This document shows, piece by piece, positions 47,296 to 56,004 of a DNA stretch of 64,000 nucleotides. The notes beneath the pieces are model-generated. The model did not search any database and had not been told where the DNA came from. It saw nothing but the letters and a program-made list of their open reading frames with translations. The stretch's first letter is position 1. Each line of letters begins with the position of its first letter. Both the position numbers and the translations under genes were made by a program. This DNA comes from Acidovorax sp. 107 (GTDB lineage: Bacteria; Pseudomonadota; Gammaproteobacteria; Burkholderiales; Burkholderiaceae_C). The DNA lies in the NCBI RefSeq assembly GCF_003058055.1, contig NZ_QBTZ01000002.1, positions 124,001-188,000 on the forward strand, read 5' to 3'.

Positions 47296-48123
47296 TCAGG
47301 CTTCCAAGCCGGCGCTGCGTATCACGGCGCGCGCGCGCTGGACCACCGGCAGGTCCACCATCTGGCCGTCCACGGCCACGGCACCGCCGTTGGCCGATTC
47401 AAATGCTTCGCAGACGCGGCGCGCCCAGTCAAGCCGCTCGGGGGTGGGCGTGAACACCGTCTGAACGGCAACCACCTGCTTCGGGTGGATGCACAGCTTG
47501 GCGCCAAAGCCGAGTCGAAGCGCGCGTTCGGTGTCGGCCTGCAAGCGGTGCAGGTCGTCGATCGCGGTGCTGACGCCATCGACCGGCGCAGCCAGCCCGG
47601 CCAGCCGCGAAGCCAGCACCATTTGGGAGCGGAAGGCCAGCAGCTCGGTCTCCGCGCCATCGGGCGCGCAGTCGATGCCCAGATCGAGCGCCAGGTCGAC
47701 GCTTCCAAAGGCCAGGCGAATCACGCCCGGCACGCGCGCAATGCTGTGGATATCTTGCAGACCGCGCGCCGACTCGATGATCGGCAACACGTCCTTGTAG
47801 GTGGCCTCGACCACGGTGCAGACGGCGTCGATGCCCTCGGCCTTGGGCAGCATCACCGCCGCCACGCCAGGATGACGACACAGTTCGAGGTCGTCCTCAA
47901 ACCACGGCGTGCCAGCGGCATTGATGCGAACCGCCAGCGGCGCAGCCTCCTCCAGTAGCGCCGCCAGCGCCTCGCGCGCGAGCGCTTTCGCCTCGGGGGC
48001 CACAGCGTCTTCCAGATCGACGATGACCACGTCCGCTCCGCTGGCGCGGGCCTTGGCATAGCGCTCGGGTCGATCGGCGGGCACGAAAAGGTAGGCGCGC
48101 GGGGCGGTGGGGTTGGCTGTCAT
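47296..48123 (-). CDS. CitE-like (HpcH/HpaI) CoA-ester lyase
   Basis: 275 residues of a TIM-barrel CitE-like lyase: YLFVPADRPERYAKA, VDLEDAVAP (metal-binding Glu/Asp), MLPKAEGIDAV, IIESARGL and GAKLCIHPKQV. Members cleave citramalyl-, malyl- or 3-hydroxyacyl-CoA to acetyl-CoA and a keto acid. The start overlaps the PrpD-like gene by 4 bases. Confidence 0.9.
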   Translation of the reverse strand: MTANPTAPRAYLFVPADRPERYAKARASGADVVIVDLEDAVAPEAKALAREALAALLEEAAPLAVRINAAGTPWFEDDLELCRHPGVAAVMLPKAEGIDAVCTVVEATYKDVLPIIESARGLQDIHSIARVPGVIRLAFGSVDLALDLGIDCAPDGAETELLAFRSQMVLASRLAGLAAPVDGVSTAIDDLHRLQADTERALRLGFGAKLCIHPKQVVAVQTVFTPTPERLDWARRVCEAFESANGGAVAVDGQMVDLPVVQRARAVIRSAGLEA

Positions 48124-49490
48124 GCGCGCGCCTCCAGCCAGCGGCCCATGCGCGGCGCCTCGGCCACGGTCCAAACGCGCGCGATCAGCGCCTCCATTTC
48201 TTGCGGCGTGGCGCCCTTGCCGTAGGCCGCCAGGCGCTGTGCCTTGTCTTCCAGCTCGCCGCGTGTCAGGGTGTTGCCGGGATCGCCCTTGGGCTCGTCG
48301 ACGCGCGCGCTCAGCGTGCGGCCATCGCGCGTCGTCACGGTCACCTTGCCCATCCAGCGCTGCGGATAGGCCCGGTCCACCTCGGCGTCAAGCTGCATCG
48401 TGACCCTATCGCGCAAGGCCGCCACGCGCGGCGCGAGGTAATGCTGCTCGAATTCGTTCAGCCCGGCGTAGCCGTACTCGGCCGCCAGCGCAAGCACCGT
48501 GCCCATCGAGAACTTGGCCTGGTGCACGGTGGCGGGCACGGTGACGCGGCCCAGCACGTCGATGGCTCCCTGATGCACATGGGTGGTCACCGCGGCGATA
48601 GCGTCGGCCTTGAGCCCATGCGTGCGCATCAACGCGAGCAGCGCGTCGGCGCTGGGGTGGGTATGACGGCACGAGGCGTGGTACTTGAACGAGGTTTCCG
48701 CCGTGGCCCAGCGCTGCCCCAGCCGGTCGGTGAGGCGCGCCGGGTCGGCATCGCTGGACATGCCCGCGGCCATGCCCTGCGGCCCTTCCAGAATCTGGCG
48801 CGCGCCGGTCAAACCACCTTGTGCCAGGCAGGCGCAGGCCAAACCGCTGGACGCCGCATGCGCGGTGTGCAGCGGCTTGGAGTCGGCAGCGTCGCGCAGG
48901 AACTCCCACAGGCCGGCAGCTTGTGTGCCGGCGCTGCCGAAGGCATGCAGCATGGTCGGCGCGTCCAGCCTGAGCAGCCGCCCGGCGGCCGCGGCGGCGG
49001 CCAGGGTGCCCGCAGTGGCGGTGGTGTGAAAGATGCGGTAGTGCGAGCGACCAAGGAACTCGCCCACGCGAATGCCGACCTCATAGCCCGCCACCACGGC
49101 GACCAGGAACTCACGGCCACTCGCGCCGATGTTTTGCGCCATGGCCAGCGCCGCCGGGAACACGACGGCCGCGGGATGGAACACCGAGCCGTTGTGCACG
49201 TCATCCTGTTCAGCGAAGTGCGAGGCGGCCGCGTTGACCATCGCGGCGAAATGGGGCGAGGTGGCGCGGCGCGAGATCAACACCTCGGCGCGGCCCGAGT
49301 CCGGTCCCATGGTGCGGGCGTAAGCCTCGATGGCCTCGACCGGCCGCGCGCCCTTGCCGGCCAGCGCCGAGGCGTACCAGTCGAGGAACAGGTCTTCGGC
49401 GCGGCGCAGCACCGGCGCCGGAATCGCGTCAAATGGCAGACCGGCGGCAAAGGCGGCCAGCGTCGCGCTCGGGGTTTTATCTTGGGTCAT
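48120..49490 (-). CDS. MmgE/PrpD family protein
   Basis: 456 residues. LFLDWYASALAGKG, NAAASHFAEQDDVHNGSVFHP and HTTATAGTLAAAAAAGRLL are family features, with AKFSMGTVLALA in the C-terminal domain. It may dehydrate or isomerise a citrate-like acid. It is the second PrpD-like gene in the window; the first is at 17594-19006. The overlapping CitE-like gene makes a joint pathway likely. Confidence 0.88.
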   Translation of the reverse strand: MTQDKTPSATLAAFAAGLPFDAIPAPVLRRAEDLFLDWYASALAGKGARPVEAIEAYARTMGPDSGRAEVLISRRATSPHFAAMVNAAASHFAEQDDVHNGSVFHPAAVVFPAALAMAQNIGASGREFLVAVVAGYEVGIRVGEFLGRSHYRIFHTTATAGTLAAAAAAGRLLRLDAPTMLHAFGSAGTQAAGLWEFLRDAADSKPLHTAHAASSGLACACLAQGGLTGARQILEGPQGMAAGMSSDADPARLTDRLGQRWATAETSFKYHASCRHTHPSADALLALMRTHGLKADAIAAVTTHVHQGAIDVLGRVTVPATVHQAKFSMGTVLALAAEYGYAGLNEFEQHYLAPRVAALRDRVTMQLDAEVDRAYPQRWMGKVTVTTRDGRTLSARVDEPKGDPGNTLTRGELEDKAQRLAAYGKGATPQEMEALIARVWTVAEAPRMGRWLEARA

Positions 49491-49507
49491 GATTCGTTCA
49501 CACCTTC

Positions 49508-50689
49508 TCAGATGGCCTTGTCCGCTCGCAGCCGGGCGATGTCAGGCGCGCCGTAGCCGAGTTCGGCGAGGATGGCTTCGGTGTGCCCTCCCAGGGCGGG
49601 CACCGGCCCCATGGGGGGCGGCTCGCTGTGGCTGAGATGGTGTGGCGGGTACAGCGCCGGCAACGGGCCGCCGGGCGAGTCAATCCCGGTCCAGCGCCCG
49701 CGCGCCGCCAATTGCGGGTGCTTCCACAGGTCAGCCAGTTCATTGAGCTGGCCATTGGCGATGTGGGCCGCATCGAGCCGTTCGACCAATTGCGCCGCCG
49801 TCAAGGTGGCACACACGCCTTCGATGATGCCGCGCAATGCCTCGCGCTGGGCCAGTCGATTGGCGTTGCCCAGGTACCGGGTGGCCAGATCGGGCAGTTG
49901 CAGCACCTGGTTGCAGAAAGTGGCCCACTCGCGGTCGTGCTGCACCGCCAGCACTACCTGCTTGCCGTCACCGCAGGTAAAGGGGCCGTAGGGGTAAATG
50001 GCGGCGTGCGAGGCACCAGCGCGCGGCGGCGGCGGCTGGCCGTCCAGCGTGTAGTAGAGCGGGAAGCCCATCCATTCGGACATGGCTTCGAGCATCGAGA
50101 TTTCGAGCCGCTGGCCACGACCGGTGCGACCGCGCTCCAGCAGGGCGGCCAGAATACTGCTGTAGGCGTACATGCCGGCGGCGATGTCGGCAATCGACAG
50201 GCCGGCCTTGGACGGCTGCTCCGGCGTGCCCGTCACCGACACAAAACCGGCTTCGCTCTGGATCAGCAGGTCGTATGCTTTTTTCTCGGTGTAAGGCCCG
50301 CCGTCGCCGTAGCCCGAAATGTCGCACACCACGATGCGCGGATGGACCAGCGCCAGGCTGGCGTGATCCAGTCCCATGCGCGCGGCGGCGCCGGGCGCCA
50401 GGTTCTGCACCAGCACGTCGGCCCGCTCGACCAGCTTTTGCAACACGGCACGGGCGCCGGGATGCTTGAGGTCGAGCGTCAGGCTTTCCTTGGAGCGGTT
50501 GCACCAGACGAAGTGCGAGGCCAGGCCGTGGGCCCGGGTGTCGTAAGCGCGGGCGAAGTCGCCTTCACCCGGGCGCTCGACCTTGATGACCCGCGCGCCG
50601 AGGTCCGCGAGCTGACGGGTGCAGAACGGCGCGGCAATCGCGTGCTCCAGTGTGACGATCAACATTCCTTCCAATGGGCGCATGGTCAT
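49508..50689 (-). CDS. CaiB/BaiF (family III) CoA-transferase
   Basis: 393 residues. LEHAIAAPFCTRQLADLGAR and VIKVERPGEGDFAR form the N-terminal hallmark; ISGYGDGGPYTEKKAYDLL with catalytic-Asp region YDLLIQSEAG follows. It transfers CoA to a carboxylic acid, probably the first step of this operon's pathway. A start at ATG 50683 is also possible. Confidence 0.9.
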   Translation of the reverse strand: MTMRPLEGMLIVTLEHAIAAPFCTRQLADLGARVIKVERPGEGDFARAYDTRAHGLASHFVWCNRSKESLTLDLKHPGARAVLQKLVERADVLVQNLAPGAAARMGLDHASLALVHPRIVVCDISGYGDGGPYTEKKAYDLLIQSEAGFVSVTGTPEQPSKAGLSIADIAAGMYAYSSILAALLERGRTGRGQRLEISMLEAMSEWMGFPLYYTLDGQPPPPRAGASHAAIYPYGPFTCGDGKQVVLAVQHDREWATFCNQVLQLPDLATRYLGNANRLAQREALRGIIEGVCATLTAAQLVERLDAAHIANGQLNELADLWKHPQLAARGRWTGIDSPGGPLPALYPPHHLSHSEPPPMGPVPALGGHTEAILAELGYGAPDIARLRADKAI

Positions 50690-50694
50690 TGCTT

Positions 50695-51858
50695 TCAGAA
50701 TGAACGTGGCAGCCCAAGCACGTGCTCGGCTACGTAGCTCAGGATCAGGTTGGTGGAGATCGGTGCCACCTGGTAAAGCCGGGTTTCGCGGAACTTGCGC
50801 TCCACGTCAAATTCGCAGGCAAAGCCAAAACCGCCATGCGTCTGAATAGCGGTGTTGGCCGCCTCCCAGGAGGCTTTGGCTGCCAGGTACTTGGCCATAT
50901 TGGCCTCCGCCCCGCAGGGTTGGTGGGCGTCGAACAGTTCGCAGGCACGCCAGCGCATCAGGTCGGCGGCTTCGGTCTCGATGTGGGCTTCGGCCAGCGG
51001 AAACTGCACGCCCTGGTTCTGCCCGATCTGGCGGTCAAACACGCGGCGCTCGCGGGCGTAGCGGGCGCTGCGCTCGACGAACCAGCGGGCGTCGCCGATG
51101 CACTCGGCGGCAATCAGGGTGCGCTCGGCGTTGAGGCCATCCAGGATGTACTTGAAACCTTTGCCCTCCTCACCGATCAGGTTCTCGGCCGGGATTTCGA
51201 GGTTGTCGAAAAACAGCTCATTGGTCTCGTGGTTGACCATGTTGCGGATCGGGTTCACCGTCATGCCCTGGCCAATGGCCTGGTGCAGGTCAACGATGAA
51301 GATCGACATGCCTTCGGATTTGCGCTTGACCTCGGCCAGCGGGGTGGTGCGCGCCAGCAAAATCATCAGGTCGGAGTGCTGGATGCGCGAGATCCAGACT
51401 TTCTGGCCATTGACCACATAGCGGTCGCCCCGCTTGACGGCGGTGGTCTTGATCTTGGTGGTGTCGGTGCCCGTGGTCGGCTCGGTCACGCCCATGGACT
51501 GCAGACGTAGATCGCCGCTGGCGATGCTGGGCAAGTAGAGGCGCTTTTGTGCTTCCGAGCCGTGGCGCAGCAAGGTGCCCATGTTATACATCTGGCCGTG
51601 GCAGGCGCCGGCGTTGCCGCCGCAGCGGTTGACTTCTTCCATCACCACCGAGGCTTCGGCCAGACCCAAACCGGCACCGCCGTATTCCTGCGGAATCATC
51701 ACAGCCAGCCAGCCGGCCCGGGTCAGCGCGTCGACACACGCCTCGGGGTAAGCACGGGCGTCATCGATCTTGCGGAAATACTCATCGGGGAAGCGTTTGA
51801 AGAGATCGCGCAGTGCCTGGCGCAACTCGGGATGGCGTTCTTGGTTCGTCATGTTCAA
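50695..51858 (-). CDS. Acyl-CoA dehydrogenase
   Basis: 387 residues. GVTEPTTGTDTTKIKTTAV, KVWISRIQHSDLMILLART, LNAERTLIAAE (candidate catalytic Glu), IQTHGGFGFACEFDVER and GEHVLGLPRSF are present. It shares its C-terminal ending with the ACAD at 23390. It sits between two CoA-transferase genes and a BadI-like crotonase, consistent with an alicyclic or branched dicarboxyl-CoA substrate. Confidence 0.93.
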   Translation of the reverse strand: MNMTNQERHPELRQALRDLFKRFPDEYFRKIDDARAYPEACVDALTRAGWLAVMIPQEYGGAGLGLAEASVVMEEVNRCGGNAGACHGQMYNMGTLLRHGSEAQKRLYLPSIASGDLRLQSMGVTEPTTGTDTTKIKTTAVKRGDRYVVNGQKVWISRIQHSDLMILLARTTPLAEVKRKSEGMSIFIVDLHQAIGQGMTVNPIRNMVNHETNELFFDNLEIPAENLIGEEGKGFKYILDGLNAERTLIAAECIGDARWFVERSARYARERRVFDRQIGQNQGVQFPLAEAHIETEAADLMRWRACELFDAHQPCGAEANMAKYLAAKASWEAANTAIQTHGGFGFACEFDVERKFRETRLYQVAPISTNLILSYVAEHVLGLPRSF

Positions 51859-51905
51859 TCTCTAGAGATCCAGCCGAGCAGCGCCGGCTGGAGTGCGCAT
51901 ATCCT

Positions 51906-52688
51906 TCAACGGAATTTGCTGAAATCGGGCTTGCGTTTTTCAAGAAAGGCGCTGGCCCCTTCCTGTTGCTCGCCGGTGTTGAAATAGTTGGGCGCCACTT
52001 CCTGGATCAGGTCGTTCATGTCCCGGCCCATGATCGGCGCCATGTGGTGGTAGAACGAGCGCTTGACAATCTTCAGGCAGGTCGGCGACAGCGACAGCAG
52101 TTCGTCGCAATACTTCTGCACCTCCGCGTCGAGCTGAGTCATCGGCACCACCGCGTTGGCCAGACCCCAGTCCAAGGCTTGCTGCGCGTTGTAGCGGCGG
52201 CACAGCATCCACAGCTCGCGCGCCCGCTTGTGGCCCAGTACGTTGGCCGCGTGCGCGACGATGTACCCGCCTGCCGGCGAGCCGACGCGGGGCCCGTTCT
52301 GACCGAAGATCGCGTGCTCAGCGGCAATCGTGAAGTCACAAAAATAGGCGATGTGGTGGCCGGCGCCAATGGCATAGCCGTTGACCCGCGCGATCACCGG
52401 CTTGGGGCATTCGGCGATCTGGCGGTTGAAATTGAACTCCAGGTCCTGCAGGCCGCTCTTGCCGCCTTCGCCCTTTTCCCAGTTGACATCGCCGCCGACG
52501 CAAAAGGCGCGCTCGCCGGTGCCGGTCAGCACGATCACGCCGACCTTCGGATCGTTGCCGGCCTGGGCCAGCCGCCGCTCCATGTCCTTGATCGTGTCAC
52601 CGGTGAAGGCATTGAGCGTCTTCGGTCGGTTGATGGTGATGGTGGCGACGAAATCCTTGACTTCGTAAATGACTTCCTGGCCCGACAT
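51906..52688 (-). CDS. BadI/MenB-like crotonase
   Basis: 260 residues. YEVKDFVATITINRPKTLNAF, GTGERAFCVGGDVNWE, ARVNGYAIGAGHHIAYFCDF, IFGQNGPRVGSPAGGY and RARELWMLCRRYNAQQA follow BadI (2-ketocyclohexanecarboxyl-CoA hydrolase) and naphthoyl synthase closely, including the GGDVN and GPRVGS segments. BadI opens the alicyclic ring with water. AGGAG before ATG 52688 sets the start. Ring cleavage is a reasonable inference, not demonstrated. Confidence 0.82.
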   Translation of the reverse strand: MSGQEVIYEVKDFVATITINRPKTLNAFTGDTIKDMERRLAQAGNDPKVGVIVLTGTGERAFCVGGDVNWEKGEGGKSGLQDLEFNFNRQIAECPKPVIARVNGYAIGAGHHIAYFCDFTIAAEHAIFGQNGPRVGSPAGGYIVAHAANVLGHKRARELWMLCRRYNAQQALDWGLANAVVPMTQLDAEVQKYCDELLSLSPTCLKIVKRSFYHHMAPIMGRDMNDLIQEVAPNYFNTGEQQEGASAFLEKRKPDFSKFR

Positions 52689-52738
52689 GTCTGGCGCTCC
52701 TGTAAAAGTTTGGGGATCCACTGATGACGATGGTTCAA

Positions 52739-53923
52739 TTAGGGTGCCACCACGCCGTTCTTCACGAGTTGATCCACCTCGGCCGGGCCGTAACCCAGCT
52801 CCCCGAGAATGTGACGGCTGTGCTCGCCCAGCTTGGGCGGTGGCGGCATGGCGTCGGGTCGGCGCATGCCCGCAGCGAGCTGCGCTGGAAAGGGGATCAG
52901 CGGCAGGCCCGGCAGCTCCGGATGTTCGACAAAGCGGGCGGCCAGCACCGGGTCGGCCATGGCCTGAGACACCGTGTTCACCGGGCCGCAGGGAATATCG
53001 GCGTCCTCGAAATCTGCCACCCAGGTGGCTGCCGGACGGGTGTTGAAAATCGACTCCAGTTCAGCCAGCAGCGCCGGCCGGTTGGCAATGCGCGCGGCGT
53101 TGCGCTGGTAACGCGGATCGGTGAGCCACTCGGGCCGCTCGATGACACCACAAAACCGCTTGAACGCCGCTTCATTGACCACCGACATGCTGAACCAGGC
53201 ACCGTCGGAGCCGCGAAAGTGCCGGCTCGGCACGGCAATCGGCAGGTTCACCGAGCGAATCGGCTCGCGCTTTTCAAGCGCATATTCCCCCACCTTGCTC
53301 GCCATGAAATTGAACATGGTGTCCACCAGCGACAGCTCCACGCGCTGCCCCAGGCCGGTCTGCTGCCGGTGCATCACCGCGGCCAGCACGCCCAAAGCGC
53401 CGCACATGCCGGACGCCACATCAATGACCGGCAAGCCAATGCGAACCGGTGGGTCCCCGGCCTCGCCACTGGCATAAAAGGCCCCCGTCATGCCCTGCAC
53501 CACGCTGTCGACCGAGGGCCTGAGCCGGTAGTAGCTCTGCTCACCGAAGGCGCTGACCATGTAATACACCAGCGTCGGGTTGATGCGCCGCACCGCGTCG
53601 TAGTTCAGCGCATGGGCCTCGGCAAAGTCGGGGCGAAAATTGTGCACCAGCACCTGGGCTTTTGAAATCAGCCGCTCCAGCACCGCGCGCCCGGCCGGCG
53701 TGCGTATGTCCAGCGCAATCGACTCCTTGCCCCGGTTGCAGGCCATGAAGGCGGCACTGGAGTCGCCATAAAACGGCGGGCCAAAATGCCGCCCTTCCTC
53801 ACCCATCATGGCTTCGACCTTGATGACGCGCGCGCCCAGGTCGGCCAGCACCATGGCCGCGTAGGGTCCGGCAATCAGGCGGGACAGATCGATGACGGTG
53901 ATGCCACTCAGAACGCCTTGCAC
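52739..53923 (-). CDS. CaiB/BaiF (family III) CoA-transferase
   Basis: 394 residues, starting at GTG 53923 since no ATG fits. VIDLSRLIAGPYAAMVLADL then GARVIKVEAM is the N-terminal hallmark; VSAFGEQSYYRLRPSVDSV has the catalytic-Asp region. It could activate a different acid from the first CoA-transferase of this operon, or recycle CoA. The crotonase gene upstream ends 14 bases before. Confidence 0.88.
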   Translation of the reverse strand: MQGVLSGITVIDLSRLIAGPYAAMVLADLGARVIKVEAMMGEEGRHFGPPFYGDSSAAFMACNRGKESIALDIRTPAGRAVLERLISKAQVLVHNFRPDFAEAHALNYDAVRRINPTLVYYMVSAFGEQSYYRLRPSVDSVVQGMTGAFYASGEAGDPPVRIGLPVIDVASGMCGALGVLAAVMHRQQTGLGQRVELSLVDTMFNFMASKVGEYALEKREPIRSVNLPIAVPSRHFRGSDGAWFSMSVVNEAAFKRFCGVIERPEWLTDPRYQRNAARIANRPALLAELESIFNTRPAATWVADFEDADIPCGPVNTVSQAMADPVLAARFVEHPELPGLPLIPFPAQLAAGMRRPDAMPPPPKLGEHSRHILGELGYGPAEVDQLVKNGVVAP

Positions 53924-53936
53924 GGCGCAGCCTTTT

Positions 53937-54725
53937 TTACTTGCTGGCGCGCGAGCGGGCGCGGAAGGCTGCGATGCCGGCGCGATGCTCGGGCGTGTCT
54001 TCGAGCACCGCCATGTGCGAGGACACCATGTCCAGGTGCGTGGCGAGCGCCATGGTCTGGCTTTGGTAAACCGCGCGGCGAAAGAAGCGCACCGCCTGCT
54101 GCGGCTTGGAGGCAATGGTGCGCGCCATCTCGTAAGTGGCCGCCATCAGTTCGGCGTCGGGCACCACGCGGTTGACCATGCCGATGCGCTCGGCTTCTTG
54201 CGCCTCCACCACGCGCCCCGTCCAGAACAGCTCCAGCGCGCGCGCCGTGCCGATCAATCGTGGCAGGAACCAGGCCCCGGCATCGCCGGCCATCAGCCCG
54301 ATGTTGATGTAGCTCTCGGCCAGCGTGGCCGAACTCGCCATCAGGCGGATGTCGCACATCAGCGCCATGTCGCAGCCCGCACCGCGCGCCGCGCCGTTGA
54401 CGGCGGCAATGACCGGTTTTTCCATCCGCTCCAGGGTGAGCGCGATGCGGTGCACGTGCCGGTACAGAAAGTCCTTGCGGCCCATGCTGTCCATTTCGCT
54501 GAACCGGGCCATTTCCTCGAAATCACCGCCGGCACAAAACGCGCGCCCGGCACCGGTGACGACGACGACCTTGACGCGGTCATCGGCCTCGGCCTGCTCG
54601 AGCGCCGCGCGCCAGGCATCCACCATCTCGAGATCGAAGGCGTTGAGCTGCTCCGGCCGGTTCAGCGTCAGGGTGCAGATGCCGTCGGCATCCACTGCAA
54701 ACAGAATTGGGGCAACGACGGACAT
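53937..54725 (-). CDS. Enoyl-CoA hydratase/isomerase
   Basis: 262 residues of the crotonase family: LTLNRPEQLNAFDLEMV, GAGRAFCAGGDFEEMARF, VNGAARGAGCDMALMCDIR. The segment ESYINIGLMAGDAGAWFLPRL replaces the usual catalytic Glu context, with the second Glu position uncertain, so isomerase or hydrolase activity is possible. First gene of the minus-strand operon running to 46480. Confidence 0.88.
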   Translation of the reverse strand: MSVVAPILFAVDADGICTLTLNRPEQLNAFDLEMVDAWRAALEQAEADDRVKVVVVTGAGRAFCAGGDFEEMARFSEMDSMGRKDFLYRHVHRIALTLERMEKPVIAAVNGAARGAGCDMALMCDIRLMASSATLAESYINIGLMAGDAGAWFLPRLIGTARALELFWTGRVVEAQEAERIGMVNRVVPDAELMAATYEMARTIASKPQQAVRFFRRAVYQSQTMALATHLDMVSSHMAVLEDTPEHRAGIAAFRARSRASK

Positions 54726-54790
54726 GAGAGTCTTCCTTCAAGTGAAGTGGACGGCAAACAGGGGCGTAGAGGCAGCCCGGATTTGTGCTT

Positions 54791-55285
54791 TTAATGTATT
54801 TTAACAGAACGGTTGTTAGTTAGAGCCGATCTGCGAATCCACCTCCGGACGGGATTCATCGATCCGCTCGGTCTATGCATTCTGCGCCAGGGCGTTCGCG
54901 CAATAAGCCACCCGACTGGCAGCGTCCAACTTCGGTCAGAATCTCCATCTTCGACCAGCATCGGCGCGCAACGCAGCGTGGCTGTTGATTTCCACGCAGA
55001 AGGGGGGTTGCTCGAAACCGATCGCTTGGCAACTTCTGTAGTCATGAACCTCAACCGCTCCTGCAAATCCTCAACGATCTTGGCCAGAGCTCTGTTCAAG
55101 CCCTTTGCCTCCCCCAGCTAAGCCATGGCCTAGGCCAGCGAAGCGTCGGCACTCCCCAGCCGCGTCCGGTACTGCGTCAACTCCACCTCCATCCCTAATT
55201 TCGTCGCCGCGAACTGCTCACGCGCAGTCTTTTCCGACATCCGCCCCCCAGCCATTCGCTCTGCCGCGACGACCTCAAGTTTCAT
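54791..55285 (-). pseudogene. Unrecognised gene with two amber codons
   Basis: From ATG 55285 one frame runs 165 codons and includes a helical, charged stretch (MSEKTAREQFAATKLGMEVE, then LNRALAKIVEDLQERLRF). It is interrupted by two TAG codons near 55125-55135, each at a position where CAG (Gln) would fit. I do not recognise the family; a coiled-coil or DNA-binding accessory protein is possible. The C-terminal part has weak coding character. Confidence 0.4.
54802..54819. promoter_or_regulatory. Candidate operator upstream of minus-strand catabolic operon
   Basis: TAACAGAACGGTTGTTA at 54802-54818 is an inverted repeat TAACA-N7-TGTTA in an AT-rich stretch 77 bases before the hydratase start. 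It contains GAACGGTTGTTAG, 11 of 13 identical to the motif before the TetR gene at 40116-40128. A TetR-type operator is the simplest reading; unproven. Confidence 0.45.
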
Positions 55286-55288
55286 AGT

Positions 55289-55468
55289 TGTCACATCTCG
55301 GACGATCATATGGCCGCTTGTGAAACAGATCCGGGTGCTCTTGGTACCACTCCGACATGGCCTTCATTGGCGGCTATGCGGCCATTGAACCGCTCCACCA
55401 TGCCGTCGATTCTTGGGGTCTGGGTCCTGGGCTTGGTCAGCCGGTGCTCTATGCCCAGCTCCTGGCAC
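55289..55468 (-). mobile_element. Degenerate IS481-family fragment
   Basis: The outer end TGTCACATCTCGGACGA and the following 70 bases match the left end of the intact element at 59451-60529 with about ten changes. The encoded piece CQELGIEHRLTKPRTQTPR and GMVERFNGRI matches its transposase, with a large internal deletion. It is cut at 55468 by the next IS. A dead cousin of the intact copy. Confidence 0.8.
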
Positions 55469-55524
55469 TGAATCGCCCCGGGTTGAACTGACCCCCAGAA
55501 GTTGGACAAACTTCAAGGGGTTAC

Positions 55525-56004
55525 ATGAAGAAGTACAAAACGGAGTTCAAGCTGGAAGTGGTCCAAAGCTTCTTGGCTGGCGAAGGCGGCGCGAAGCTTT
55601 TGGCTCGGCGGTGGTCGGTTCCCGAGGAGAAGGTACGCACTTGGGTGAGCCACTACCGCCTGCACGGCATAGACGGATTGCGCCCCAAGGGCAGCACGTA
55701 CAGTGCGCAGTTCAAACTGCAGGTACTGTCCCATCGGGATCGCGAACAGCTCTCCAGCCGCCAGGTCGCGGCGATCTATGACATCCGCAATCCAAACCAA
55801 GTCGTGGTCTGGCGGCGCACTCTCGATCAAGGCCGCCTGCAGGCGCGCGAGCGCGGGAATGAAGAACAACCCAAGATGAAGCCAAAACGACGCTCTGCCG
55901 CACCGTCGAGCACGGTCGTTGCTGATGCGGAGAAAACCCTGCGAGAAGAGAACGAACGACTACGCGCGGAGGTCGCGTGTACCAAAAAAAATTGCAGGCC
56001 TTGA
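55525..56004 (+). CDS. IS3-family OrfA (two HTH domains), 3-prime frameshift
   Basis: 159 residues: two helix-turn-helix units (KLEVVQSFLAGEGGAKLLA; FKLQVLSHRDREQLSSRQVA) and a leucine-zipper-like coil LREENERLRAEV. After AEVA the family continues YQKKLQALIRSKRS, which here is found in another frame; a 2-base insertion in GCGTGTACC near 55978 explains the shift. The normal A-run slippage site (CCAAAAAAAATT) follows, so the usual -1 fusion to OrfB would fail. Confidence 0.8.
   Translation: MKKYKTEFKLEVVQSFLAGEGGAKLLARRWSVPEEKVRTWVSHYRLHGIDGLRPKGSTYSAQFKLQVLSHRDREQLSSRQVAAIYDIRNPNQVVVWRRTLDQGRLQARERGNEEQPKMKPKRRSAAPSSTVVADAEKTLREENERLRAEVACTKKNCRP

Noticed and set aside
55125..55140. Amber readthrough (two TAG codons in a charged, helical frame)
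   Set aside because: The downstream part has weak coding character, no ribosomal or tRNA context supports recoding, and the location next to an IS nest favours decay.
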